Shown piece by piece: positions 49,951 to 63,286 of a DNA stretch of 64,000 bases. This DNA comes from Callipepla californica brunnescens. Taxonomy: Eukaryota; Chordata; Aves; Galliformes; Odontophoridae. A program made the position numbers and the translations under genes. The stretch lies in the NCBI GenBank assembly GCA_023055505.1, contig JALIRH010000019.1, positions 1,984,001 to 2,048,000 of the forward strand, given 5' to 3'. The notes beneath the pieces were generated by a model. That model made no database searches. It was given only the letters and a program-made list of their open reading frames with translations, and was not told where the DNA came from. Positions within the stretch are counted from its first letter, which is position 1; each line of letters begins with the position of its first letter.

Positions 49951-52900
49951 CATCTTTTTTATGACTGTTCAGAGACAAGGACCAGACCTGCCCAGCAATC
50001 AGAATCAGACTCAAGTGTATTCTAAGGTATGCATAAGTATCCTGTGAATTCGTGACACCTTATAAGGGGCTTTAAGTCCACAAACCTACTGTCCAATCAT
50101 GTCTGTAGGTGCAGGATGTATTGAGTCAATACAAAGTATTATTCGTTATAGCTATTTGACAATATTATGCATATCCTGAGCAGAAATAGGAGATGACAGC
50201 ATTTCATACTGTTTGCCTTACAGTAAAATGAGGGACACAGTGCTACTGCAATCCTAAGCTGTAAATATCCACCTGCAATAAAATGTCACCACTGTACCTT
50301 CAAAATGTAACACAGTGATAAGGCAAAGATACTATACGGGAAAAGCTAAAGCCTCCCCAACACCGAAGTCCCAGCTCTTTCACTATATAAACTATTTTAT
50401 TCTCTTCCTTTGACACATTTCAGCATGGAAAGTGAATTTGGCTAAAAGCTCCCAAGTTAATTCTTTTAGAAGATGGTACTTAATTACTTTAACGGTCTTT
50501 GTAAGCAGACACAAGTCTCCAAACCAGCCTGTTTCAAAACTCTTACCTTTTAAAAAATTATTTCTACTGTATACCTTTCTTCTACTGTTTTATGACTATT
50601 ATGTATTTAATTCTTCCTAAAAGCATATATGCATTCTACTTACTTTTACAGTCTACTATATTTCACCCTCTACCATCATTCTTCACTATTTTTTTCCTTG
50701 GAGCCTTCTTTCCTTCATAGAAATTCATCTTTGTTCTTCCTTAAACTGAAGGAATCACCTCTTGATCTTGTAATTTTCTCCCATTATAGCTTCCTTACTT
50801 TCCTCTTAAAATTTAAAGTACATGTAAATACATTACACAAATGTCTTCAAACTCTTTGATTTTTTTGCTTGCTTTGCTCCATTGTAAGTGTGCTTAATAA
50901 GGTCATTAGGAGCTGCTTCCTCCTTAGCAAAAACCTCCTCTCTCCTATTTTTCTTGGTATCCATGATTGCAGTTTTATTTCATGGATCTCTTAATTGTCA
51001 AGACCTCCAGTAGGTCAGAATGCAAGTGACCCTTCAGAAGCCTACAAATTAGCAAGTTGAAGGGCTGTAAGTCTCCACTCATGCCCTATCCAACAGCTTA
51101 TGCCACCAGCTGATACCCTCTACTCACAAATCTCCTCTTAAAAAAAGACATCTGAAAACAAAAGAACAGCCGTTGCAATTATTTTCTCTCTGGCATTTTT
51201 AAGGGGCTCCTTGCCTTCTTGGTATTAGAGGTAAGATGGCCTCTGTTTGCTCTCCATCTGCTGATGGTTTCAGCGTTTCTTAATCTTCTCCAACAGGAAA
51301 AGTTCCCTCTTGAAAGCTCATGATAAGTCTAAGCAGGAGGAAGGATGAAATAACACAGATATGTTAGTGTAGTAACTGTACATGGAGATTAAAAGTATAA
51401 GAGAATTCAAAAAAGGCTTAAAGAGAGCAGTAAGTAAGGGCAAATTATTATGGTATTTGACAAATGTATATTAATCAATGTGGGCTCACTGACTACCAGA
51501 GAGAAGAGAAATTAAACTGAAGCTAAAACTATTGCAAAAGAGCTGGATAATTTTCACTTAAAGGAATATTGGTGAGTGCATAGCCCAGGCTTGTTCCCAT
51601 CCATGGTAAAAGTGAAGTGCTGTCAGTGGTGTGATCAACAAGATTGCTAAAGAGCAGCAAGTAACTGGATGGTGTGTAAATTATAGTTCTTACACTGCTT
51701 AACTGAGCTGCTGATGAAAAACAAGTGTACTTGTTAAAATCAGCAACCACAGTCAAAACTGCTCATATGGTACCTGGTTTTAAAAGTAACACTATATGCT
51801 GATTTTGGAGGAAAAAGTCAATTTATTAATACCGATTAATTGTAACTCTGGTAAATGACTTGATACCACTCTGGACAGCTTTATAAATGAACTCTATTAA
51901 TTATGTAATTGCGTTAAAATGAGTTGGGTTTCATAATGAACAGTTCACTTAAAAATGCAGTAAGTATAGTTACGCTTTTCATATTATATTCAACATTAGG
52001 CCCTTTCCAGGTCTGCTGTGTTCACTGTGGTTGCATGTCCATAAGTGCACACATAGTGAGATGTTATTTAACACACATAGGAATAAAATACAGCACAATA
52101 GGTAACAAAGAGAGTAATCTTATCTGTCTTAACTTTCATCCTGTTAAATATATATATGATGGCAAGAAATAGGTTTATATATACCAAATTTAATCCGTGG
52201 GACTTACTGACTTGAGATGAATTTGAGAACAAAATCTTCCATAGAGCGTTATAAAAGGATTTGATGCTTCTACCAATAACAGGAATACTTATATTTAGAT
52301 TAGATTGAAAACTAAATAAATTAGAAGTTACAGTGGTTGTGTTTCAAACCATACAGCAACTGAAATATGAGAATAGGAAGGATTATATTCTAGTGACAAG
52401 CTGTGCTGTTGTTGGGTTTCTCGCATCAAGTAAAACATTTCAAACTTGTTGCTGCCAAAGGCTTTGGATGGATCTCTGGTTTGGTTCATTATGCCAAGTT
52501 CTCAGTTCCTATCTACATGCACTGTGGTGTACTAAGTCCCTTTAAAGCAAAGATTCTTGAATTTTTTGCAGCTTTTCCTCACTTCAGAAAATTGTGGGAT
52601 GTTCTGTGCCCCAAAGAGTGGCTCCCATCTTTTCCTTCCCTACCTCTCAGTGATGCAGAGAGCTAGTGAGCACACAGCATGTCCACCTGGGCTCCACATC
52701 TTCGAGGGTGCTCCAGGGTGCAGTTGGTTTGCATGTTGGGATCAGTTGCTGTAGGGGATTTCAAGAAACAGTATTCATAATCCTTCCCAAATCAGAAGGA
52801 TTATAGTACTCTAAAACCTGACTAAATTGAATGAAAATCAGGCTCAGAGTTTGTCTGAAGTATTCTCTTGCAAATTTTATTTTTAATTTTATGGTAGGTA

Positions 52901-53220
52901 AGGTTAGAATCCAGTCAGCAGCAAAAAAAAACAACACTAATTGCTCATTAGGAAATGCTCTGTAATTCCTTTGTTAGCTTTGCAGTTTTTCAGCAATTGG
53001 AATAGCTGAACTATCATTATCGAGATTAAAAACAATGGTTCATAGTACTACATAAGCCCTTAGGAGAATGAAGTATTCCCCCATTTAAAAATCTTCTACT
53101 GACAATAAAGTCTATTTTATACTAGCCACAAGAAAATATTTTTTTATCTGCTAATAAAGTTCCAATCTTTCACTGCTCTAATGTGCTGGTTACGAGAATT
53201 TTCTTTCTCTCTCTTAATAG

Positions 53221-53418
<198 letters not shown>

Positions 53419-55639
53419 TAAATGGTAGGCAGAGTGTTTGCCTTTTGATGTTAGTGCTTCTCATCTCTGCTATGCTTCTAATTGCTTTAAGATTCTGAAT
53501 TTGAGAAGTTAGTATTTCACAGGGATGCCTGAGAATTTAGTTCTGAACATGTGAAGTACTTTTGTATAACACAGATCTAAAATATTGATCCAGTTGGTTT
53601 TGCTCAGATTTTATGACTTGAGATTTTATCTGTGTAGCCATCTTTGCTGCAAACAAGAACACACTATGCCCGCTGAGAACAGCTGTGCAACAGTATAGTA
53701 TATTTAAACATTTGTGAAAAGGAAGAAGTGAAATCCAGTACTAAGTGAATTTCCAGGCTTTTTTGCTTTGAGCAGAAAGCTCACTTCAAGCTTTTCTCAG
53801 CTGTCTGCTCTTCTTTTCTCAAAGGAATATGTGAGAAAAAGGTGTTCTAGCAGGGATACAAGTAGTTTGTGCTGTCGAAATTGATGATGTACGACACGCA
53901 GATTTAAGCATTATAAACACGACTGCCTACCTTTTGACAGTCTCTTTAATTTTGTCCACCTATGCTTCTAGACTAAATAAAGCTATTAAAAACATGTGCT
54001 ATGGTGAGCCTTTGTAGTCATTCATTCCTGCACAAGGTAAGTTATTAGTCAAGGCTGAATTCCTCCTTTGGAAATCAAGTGAAGTTGAGGAAGCTTTTCA
54101 TCTGAGGAACCAGTGCTTACTCATATATTTGCCTCAAAATCAGAACTTGCTTCAGCCTGTGTCTGCAAGGCTAGGCACTAAGTAGATGTATCACTGGTAT
54201 ATAGATCATTCTTAGCAGCAGTTAGAGTGATTTCTCCAATAGTTTGCTCCTTCTTGTATTTTGTTAGATACAAGCTGATTTAAAGGAAATAGAAAGGAAT
54301 CACTGGGAGTTGTGTGTGTGCATCTAGCTGAATAGCAATGAAAGCATTGCTTCAAGAAAGTTACTGCATTATGTGAACGGCCCATATGGAGGCACTCCAC
54401 TGGAGTATTGTACAGTTGGCTGAAAAATAGCAGTGTGAAAATGTTTTTACACATGAGATAGTAATAGTGGTAGTAAACCTAAATCTTATATGTAACTCTC
54501 CTGTGCACTTATTTAATTTTCTCTGTGTAGTTATTTTATTCTTCAAACTAGAGTTGTTAACAAATCCATTAATCCCTTCTTTGATATTTTTACAACTGGG
54601 GGCTTATTTGAGGACTGACACTTGCTAATCTTAGCTGTTTGTTTGCTATTAAATGAACTTAAATTAGAGAACACACTTTATATGCATGATAAATGCAAGA
54701 TGGATAGAGAGTGTATGCAATGGTGTCAGCTACAAAAGCAAACATGATAAATGTTAAGGCAGTTTTGAGCCGTGGGATAAGCTATTTGGTGCACGAGCAT
54801 AGCTGAATCTCTTTGCTATGTTGTTATTCATGGCAGGCAAATAAATGTCAATAATAAAAGAGAATTAAAGATTTTCATTTCCCAGAGGCAGTCCTCTAAT
54901 ACAGCTTGATCTTTCATTTCATTTGTAATTCGTTCTCATGTCAGGATGCAATCATTCGCCAGGCTCTGTGTGTCATGTTAAGTCATTTAATAATGATTAA
55001 GAACATAAAAATGTTTGGCCTGTGGGGCAATTCTCAAAAGAGATACCAATTTGTTATTGTTTTCCCCCTTTTTCCATCCTTTGGTATGGATCATCTTTTT
55101 CCCACCTCTTCACATTAAAATAGTGATGAAAGTAGGAAAATGCGTCCCTTAATTTAGCAAATGGTGATATCACACAGTGGCACAGAATACTGTTAACACT
55201 TGATTCAGCACCAATTAGGTCTAGTTGTGCTTTGAAACCTGCAGTGGAAAGTGTAAAATGTTTCTAAATGATCTTTGAAAGACTTGCTCTGTTTCAGATT
55301 AGTTGCCAGTATAAAATTCATTTTCCCTTTCTCATGCATAGGACAAGAGTAAGTTCTTGAACAAGCAAGCTTTGTGTAGTTGTTTATCTTCCCTTTCTGA
55401 GGAAGGTCTATGTTCTTAAAGAGTTTGAGCCTTGTGCCTCGCTTGAACAAGTATTTGCAAAGTAGTAAGTGAGCAATGGATTTGGACTTAGTGGATGTTC
55501 TGCTTTCATCCAAGTCAACAGTAATAATAAGAACGTGGTTCCAGGATGTTTATTAGTTGAAAGATGATTCTGTCACTAGTGACTTAACTCAACCAGAGGG
55601 GCATCAGTATCCAGGCAGAGGACTCTACTCTTTCGTTTT

Positions 55640-56300
55640 TTCCTTCCACTGCTGCCATTAACCATCCTTCACCAGCTGTTGGGTAGATCCCATGTTCCAG
55701 AGTTTGCAGTTTATGACCTCTGGATGGAGCTGTAGCTTAAAGGTGTAAGAGTGGGCCAGTTTGGTTTGGTTCCATGACTAATGGGGCAGGGGACCTATGG
55801 GCGCACACCCAAGTGAAGAGAGAAAAAGGAGCGTAGGGAGATGAGCCTAAAAGTGAAACAGTGGCAATAATCTGAGGAGGAGAACTAAGTTACTAAACAA
55901 GATATCAGAATGCAAAATAACACGATATAATAATATATAATTGCAATTGAGATTATAAATAATAAATAATAAATAAATAAATATAAATAATAAATCAAAT
56001 AAAATGAGAGAGTGTCTGAAACCAAAGCCCTTACTCTAAAGCTGAAGGTGAGACGTCTAGGAAGCTCTCTCTGCAGGCAGTGCAGCAAAAAGAGAAAGTT
56101 TTGGGACTTACATACAGTTTTATCTTTCCCTCTGAGTGAAAAACGAGAATGCAAAGTCCTCTGGGGTATGTAGTTCCTCTTCTGAGAACCAGGTATCTGG
56201 AAATTTGGCAATCCACGGAACTGTAGCATTAACTCTTTAACTCCCAGTGCCCTATGTGATGTTATCATGTGGAATGCCAATAACAAAAATCATAAAACCA
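55640..56300. repeat. Unclassified dispersed-repeat or LTR-like block
   Basis: This block is richer in GC and in purine tracts than its surroundings and has the patchwork look of a decayed retroelement long terminal repeat. On the minus strand it contains ACTACATACCCCAGAGGAC, a motif style often seen in repeat-derived promoters. The microsatellite at 55953 interrupts it. I recall similar words from bird LTR elements but cannot name a family, and no terminal repeats, primer-binding site or target duplications were found. Treat the limits as rough. Confidence 0.3.
55953..56003. repeat. (TAAA)/(TAA)n microsatellite
   Basis: About 50 bp of mixed TAAA and TAA units, AT-only apart from one C near its right end. 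It is a probable length-polymorphic tract. Confidence 0.85.
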
Positions 56301-56583
56301 TGACAAAGAATAAAATCGTCCAAGGTGAATTTGGCCTTTGTGTTTTTTCTACCTTTTTCTTTTTTTTCTCCTTTTCTATTTTCCCCGTGGAAAGCTTTCT
56401 GGCAGCAACGTAGAGTCTGCCTTTACTGTAGCCCTGTAAGTAGAAGCGAGTGCCTTGGACTGTGCCGCTTGCTCTATGAATAGATACATGGACAGCCACC
56501 TCTCCATTCTTGCCCATCTCAGCCCAGGCAAAACACAATGAGAAAGACAGTGTTGCAGTTGTAATAGAATCCTTACCAGACAT
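56290..56583 (-). other. Unidentified 97-codon open frame, probably non-coding
   Basis: The minus strand is open from ATG at 56583 to a stop at 56290. Its middle reads GTRFYLQGYSKGRLYVAARK, which looks more protein-like than most intronic frames here, but the C-terminal third is a lysine run (EKEKKKKK) from a poly-purine tract. I do not recognise the family. It sits next to the suspected retroelement block and could be a fragment of a decayed element or chance. Confidence 0.2.
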
Positions 56584-59500
56584 CCATCTCCTCAGTTAAA
56601 TACATCCTCTGCCTGTTGTCCTGGACAGGGCAGCAGTGGTGCTAAGCTAAGAAAGACTGGATTACAAGAGTAGGAATGCACCTCTTTGGTGGGTTATATA
56701 TAGATTGAGTGAGAAAACAGAGAATGGAAATAGCGAGGGGATCCACTTCGGTATAGTTTTGGTTGGAGGAAGAAGAAATGAGATAGATAAAAGGGATTGC
56801 TGCAGGCTGCCAGAGAACAGAAGCGTCAGTAAGTACATGAGGAGTAGAACATAGAGCAGGAGGGTGCAGATAATTACCAAAAGAAAAGAAAAATTGACTA
56901 AAAAGTTGAGAGAATAGAGTTTGATAGCTAAAAAGCCCACTTCGTTCAGGAGTCTATCCCAGCCCTACTGCAAAGATATTGAATCAGTTTGTGAATTGCT
57001 GCTGTTCATCCAACATTGTTTTAATGCCCACCAAAACCATTGGTGGCTCGCCTATAAAAGCCCATGAACTGTGACCACTCAGGCACTGACTGACAAGCAA
57101 CTTAGAGACCCACACAGCTGGAGCAGATCATGAAAATGGTGGGAAGTACTGCATCAGCCATCCTAGTCCGAGCCATTCCTATTTATCAGTCCAAATTTCT
57201 AATCTGTCTGAATTATTTCTGTTTTCAGAGGAAAAATGTCTCTATCATGGAGCACATTGGGTCTTTCTGCTGTCTGTTCTTATCTCCTCCATCACAGTAC
57301 TCCAGCCCCAAGGCTCCTTTCCTCTCCCCTTCCTTCCTGTTCTCTGTCAGTAGGAATAATTGCAAGAAAAAGGCAATCTCATATTCAAGCTGAGTGTGAT
57401 CAGTATGTTTTATAGAAAAGGAAGAGTGTTTGGGATTGGCACACAGGCACTGTGATAGATGAAATGTTGACTAAATTAACTGTCAGCTTCTAATAAGGCT
57501 CCTCAGAGCATGTGATCGTCGTGTGAAGTTCTCCTGTTTGTGTCATTTGGGTGTATTTTCCTCTGACATCAAATTTTATCTTTTTACTGAAAAATTTGAA
57601 TGCTTTGGAGCTTCTTAGTGAATGTAAGAACTACCAAATGAGACAAATATAACTGTCTCTAACACCACTCCCCAAAGTGACTGAATTTCAACAAAACTCT
57701 CTTGAAAAAAAGTAACCTGAGACTTACACCTGTGATGAAACCTTGCAGTGAAGAGAACTATGGTTTATGGAAGATACTAGTAAATGAAAGTAGGATCAAT
57801 GAACTTGCTTAGTGAAGAAGGATTATTTGAGAAACAGCATTGGTTAATGCCTTGTGTGGATGCTTTTTGGCCATAGTGGGAACTGCTTGGCTATCCGACT
57901 CTGGTCCCACTACCACTGCCTTTTTCCATCTGTTCTGAATTTGACTCCAGGTTCCTGAGTTGGTAGGATACATTCATTTCATGTTTCAACACTCTTTTTT
58001 CCCACAAAACACTTTTTAACCACAGAAAATACATAGGCAAGGAAAGAGGGGAAGGGTTGATGAACATAACCAGTCTCTTGAATTCAGCAGGTAGAGCTTT
58101 TAATTAAACACACCAAAAGTCACATGCTCTGACAACAACATATATGTCATATCTATTTGTGTGCTATATCATTTGTCAGAGTCAAATGCTGTGAAAAGTA
58201 TCCTTTTTTACAGAGTTTCTTATAACGTTTTTAAACAAATTACTCTAAGTCAGATACATTTTATGACTGGTCTTGGCCCAAAGGGAAATCTTTGGAAAGT
58301 TTGAGCAAAATCAGTTTGGCAATGGAGAAATGATTTTATATTGAAATATTTGCATAATTCAAAAACAGCTGAAGCTACAAACTTTAAACTTAGCTTGTTT
58401 TATAGCTTTAATAGAGGAAAGAAAAACAGTCCAAATGTAAAGAAAATCTCTTCAGCATTTTTCAAGTTATGAATGATGAAATCTGGCATGTTCAGGCCTG
58501 AACATAGAATGTTCCATTCTTTTTTCCCCCCAATGTTTGCAAGACCACCTCTGTTAAGGGCACATTTGTAATAGGCTCATTTGTTAGAAAATAGCAGTAG
58601 TAAAGAAATGATTTTTTAAGGATTTGAGCATTAAAACCACCTGAGTTAGGGTCTGCTGAGGTAATGACACTGCTTACATATTTTTCAGTTTGTTGAAGGA
58701 TGGCTTGAGAATTTTTCAGGAAATTCATTTGCTTTGACATAAAATGTAGTACAATGAGAAAGGTCCCCCTTAAAAATCCTGAAGTGCACCTAACACAAAG
58801 TATACTCTGAAATAGTTTGGGGAACTTCTACTTGTTATTACAGCATGTTATTTAATCTGTTCCATGAATTACACAGTATATGCTATACGGGCAAACTAAT
58901 ATGGGGCAATAAAACCTGCAACATTACCAAATTTTAGAGCCCATAACCAAGCTTTTGAGGTTGGAGTAATATTAGGTATTTGCTTCTACCTGTTGTCTGA
59001 AACAGGGTACTGAGCTAAAAGGATGTTGGTATAACCCAGTACAACCATTCTCAAAGTAATATATGCACATAGATTCGCAAATTAAAGTTTCTATGCATTT
59101 GGAAAGAACCAAAACCTGATCTAAACGAATATAGCAACAGAAGAATATAAAGTCTGTATTTATGAATAAGGAAACTTCCTGTTGTACGGATATGTTAAAT
59201 ATTTTAAAAGGAGAGTTTTTAAACTGATGTTTAAGCATATAGCAGTCCAAACAGAGGTCAGTAGGTTTTCTTTGTCAGGTTGTGCTGCAATCATAGACCA
59301 CCATATGACCTTGTAAGCTTATCTATAAAACAAAGAAGTATTTATTACTATTGACACTGCTGACATTTTATGGTCCTGTTTGCAGCTCCTCTTTCTGTAA
59401 ATTACTCTGTATTGTTTGTTTGCCTGTAAGAAGCAAGAAAAAGTGCTTTTCCCTTAGGTCTCCTAGCTTTCATTCTCAGCCTTCCAGACAGGAAAAATCT

Positions 59501-60514
59501 TGACTAGCTCTTTTTATCAAACAGCCTTTCTGTGTGTTTACACAAACATAAAGTCACGTCTTGGACATGCAGTTGGGTTATATTACAGTGCATTCTCTTT
59601 TTCGCATGATTTCATAGCTTCACTATTCCCTGCCCTGTCACATTCACAATTGTGAAGTAAAATTTAAATACTAAAAATGGATTTATGATTAAAAAGGAAA
59701 TTTTGGTTCTCTAGTGACACAACAAATGAGCCAGAAAGCCCAATAGAATTATTGTTAGTTTAGTTGTGACTTAGAAGCCACAAAGCCTAAATTAACAGTG
59801 AACATTTGTTGATAGGGATTAATGAATAGCAAAGCTGGTAATACCTTTTGTAATTGAGACCACTCATGATTTCATGCTGTGTGGGAGAGGAGATCTGAGC
59901 ATTTTATTAGACGGCTGAAACACATTATTAAAACCTAAGTTCCTGGACATCTGTATCTTAACTGAAATTAAAGGTCAACAGTTGCATCTCAAAGAATGTA
60001 CCTGTAGACCTATATGCATATAAGAAAAAATATATTTATGTATGTAGGTAATCTGCATCTGTGTTTTCAGTAATTTTGTCTCTATTTGAAGAAGAGTATC
60101 TTTTCTAGACTAATGTATTAACACACCAGTTTAGCCCAGCAATTAAGAGTAAAGTTGGGAAATGCCCATTTCATGTATAACCACTAGCAGTAAGAAATTT
60201 TCAAGGCAAAACTGTACCTTTTGTGAAACGTAACCTGAATTTCAGGTACTACAGTTAACTTACACACTGGCATTCCAATAAAAAGTTACATCTTTCAGCT
60301 GTGAAAAGTATGTGTTTCCCTATCCTATGCCTCAGGACTTGTCGATATTTCTTCTTACGCAGGAGAATTTCTATATTTATTTCTCAGTTATAGATATGTA
60401 GATCTAGGAAGTCAATTTTTGTACCATAAGTCTAAAAGGAATTCTTGGAGATGTAACTGCTAATACACTGGTTGTGTAACAGCAGTTCATGTGATTCTGG
60501 GGAGTGGAAAAAGG

Positions 60515-60600
60515 AAGCAGGACTGAGTTAGTCCAGAGGTCCATCTAACCTAGCATCTGCATGTGTAGTAGTGGGTGCATGTAAAAACTGTTTGGATTCA
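60515..60600 (+). repeat. Possible CR1/L3-like old repeat remnant
   Basis: The words GACTGAGTTAGTCCAGAGGT, then CCATCTAACCTAGCATCTGC resemble the amniote CR1/L3 word order: gggtcagaccaatggtccatctagcccagtatcctg. Only this short core is visible. Confidence 0.45.
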
Positions 60601-62879
60601 GCCACTGAAGAGCATTACTGGCTATCTCCCTCTTCTTGCATTGCAGTGGGCAGTCAGTAGTCATTCCAAATACAACAGACTTTGCAGAATTCTTGCTTGA
60701 TTCTCCTTCACCAGTCTTTTCTGCCGGACTCCCTCCCTGTTTTGTTTGCTTGTTCTATAATTGTGACACCCTTACTACCCTTTCCTACATCTTTTCTCAG
60801 TTCTGTTATACACATTATGGGGGGGGCACTAGAATGTTTGACACGCCTGAGAAGTTTGCTGAGTGATGTAAGTTTTTTCTCTCCTTTGTTCTTCATTCCT
60901 CTCATAACAGTTCCTCACATTTTATTTGCTCTACTGGCTGCTGTTTTCATGTTGTAAGTTCTTCTTCTTGATAGCATTGTAACAGGTGGTTTAGAGCCCA
61001 TCATTGTGTATTTAAAGCTGGATTTTTTTTTCATAAGGGCGACATTTTAATAAAGATTGGCAAATGATTTTGTAGCCCAGTAGTGTGGGATTTTTTTGCA
61101 GTCCTTCACACTCAGATTTTGGTTTTACCTACCCCAAGTGAGTTTGAATGTAACCCAAGAAGATGATGTGCAGGACACTAAAGAGCTCTTCTTGGAAGCA
61201 CTACACATAGTTTGGAGATACTGCCTGTAACAGGCAGACACAATTAACATCAGAAGAGGACTTACATGGGTACTACTGAGTACTAGTGCCAGCATGGGTA
61301 CACAGAGCTCAGGAAATGCAGTAGGAAACAAGACAGGAAGACACTACAGTACCTGCAGACCGTGCTGGATTCAATTACTGCAGAGCCTCACTCAAATTCA
61401 TGCTTTATTTTTAACTTCCATCTGGCAACAAAGACTGTAGTTCCCAGGCTGCAAGGAAAGTTACTTCAGCATCAGTTGGTAAGATTGTAGAATTGTCTGT
61501 TAATCAAAGAGCAAATAATAAAGAGACAGCTATGAGTATATTATAAACAACAACAAAAAAGGCTTTTTCAGCATCTTATATTTTGAAAACCAAACTGTTG
61601 TATCACAGAAATGTACTAAAAGAAGGATGAAACTGCAGAACCAGTCATTTGACACCTAGGAAGCACTGGATCTAATGACAGCCTTCCAAACCGAGTTTAT
61701 GCTTCTTGGTGGACATGTAATTGATAAAACTTTGTTAAGGTTATCCCACGTTGTCTAAAAATGACACCTCGGGCACTGAGGATGAAATTCTGGCGACTTC
61801 TGTTTTTTTCAGCCACTGTTTTTGCAGCAACGGTGTTAAGAAAATCTAGAACTTCAGTAGCACCATAATAATCATTCGATAAACTTTCAAGTTCAACTTT
61901 TTTTCAAGTTCAGAATTTTGCGTACACACATTCTGTGTTGCTGCAATATCCTGTCTTGTATGCTACCCATTTCTCCTTTAAAACATATGGTTTCATACAC
62001 TGAAATCTGAAACCCGTGGTTTAAGGATTGCAGTGCATAGGCTTCTCCCCTCCTGATGCATGGGTTAAAATCGTACTAATAGAGTGACTATTTTATGTAG
62101 TCAGTCAAAAAGTAAGTTTCTTGCCATTCATTCAGCTGTCAGTAGTTCTTAAGAAGTATCTTTTCTCTTTACCTTGATTTGATGTGATTATTTTTCTCAT
62201 GCTAAGAAATTAAATGTATACCTTGTTCAGCAGATTTCATAATAGATCAATAATTTGTTGGCTTAACTTTTTTTTTTTTTCCTGTGGAAATGTGGGAAGA
62301 TCAATGTCTATAGTGCCCTAGGTCATGATCAATACTTTTAATAAAACTTCCTTTTTTTTTTTTTTTTTTAACCTCTGTACAGTTTTGCTTTTATTAATGA
62401 GTCTTTCCTTTAGTTTCAGACCATTAATGGTTTTCAGATAATGTCATACTGCCCAAGGTCAAGGCCAGTTTGAACTTATAACTCTACTTATCAGTGATTA
62501 AATCTATTGGATGGGCTTAGATGTGTTAGGAGACATAAGAGTTCAAAACACTGCTTTGTGGGGACTCTAAAGAAAACAAAACCTAAACCTTTTGGGAAAA
62601 CTACACATTAAGGCTATTTTCATTTCCTTTATAAACAAATAACGATTGTCTTATTTATGGATCTTGTATTGACCATAACATCACAGGTAACTACTATGGC
62701 CTTGACTGCTCCTAAATTAAAGTTATTAAATGCTCCATTTTGAATTTTATAAAATTATATTGCTCATTTTACAACGTGAGTTTTTAATGAGGTAGCGTAT
62801 CTTTTGCTGAAAATCCAAATGGGAAGCTAGTAACTTATTAAAGTATGCGTTATCAGCTGCAGTGCTTTCAGAGAATATG

Positions 62880-62970
62880 ATATTATTGTCTCTGAGGCTC
62901 AGCCTGGTGTTTTCTGAAATCAATGGAAAGATCTCATTAACTTCATTGGATATTGATTATGGCCATGGAG
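62880..62970 (+). repeat. Possible old amniote repeat remnant
   Basis: AATCAATGGAAAGATCTCAT followed by TAACTTCATTGGATATTGAT and TATGGCC is arranged like the cattgacttcaatgg palindrome of old amniote repeats. The evidence is weak. Confidence 0.3.
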
Positions 62971-63260
62971 AACTTAAAACACTCATGAATATAAATGGTT
63001 TTATGGAACCATGTGTCTTTTTCTGTGTTGTACCTTGTCTGTAGTCTCTTGATTCAATTTTTGTAGTCTACCTAGAGGTTGTACAAAAAAAGAACTGTAT
63101 GTCTGCCGAGAGATTTTATAACACATTTTACCTTAAGGTGTCTTCTTTGCTGTCTGTTACAAATGAGGTGCATAAAAACCTGGACCCTTTGACCGCTGGC
63201 AGCTAGACAGAGTATCTGCTGTAGAAGATCTTTTTTTCTATCGTTTTGGCTGTTTTTGCC

Positions 63261-63286
63261 TTTATTTATTTATTTATTTGTTTGTT
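63261..63286. repeat. (TTTA)n/(TTTG)n microsatellite
   Basis: About six tetranucleotide units, TTTA changing to TTTG. Confidence 0.8.

Larger units (their letters stand above)
47576..53220 (+). other. ADK: ADK intron, 5,645 bp, phase 0
   Basis: The intron begins GTGAGT and ends TTTCTTTCTCTCTTAATAG, an excellent pyrimidine-rich acceptor. Its first 1.5 kb contains an RFX X-box (47691) and an octamer ATGCAAAT at 48019-48026. That part lacks recognisable repeats, so it is a candidate regulatory stretch. An old amniote repeat with a palindromic core lies near 49.9 kb. A T15 tract followed by CTTAG at about 49630-49649 is another acceptor-like site. From 50.0 to 53.2 kb I see nothing I can name. 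Confidence 0.92.

Noticed and set aside
52333..52754. Cluster of overlapping + strand frames near 52.4-52.7 kb
   Set aside because: Three overlapping frames are open at once because stops are locally scarce; no recognisable motif and no splice sites joining it to ADK.
55885..56286. 133-codon minus-strand open frame
   Set aside because: The C-terminal third is Tyr/Ile/Leu repeats translated from the TAAA microsatellite; the rest lies in the suspected repeat block.
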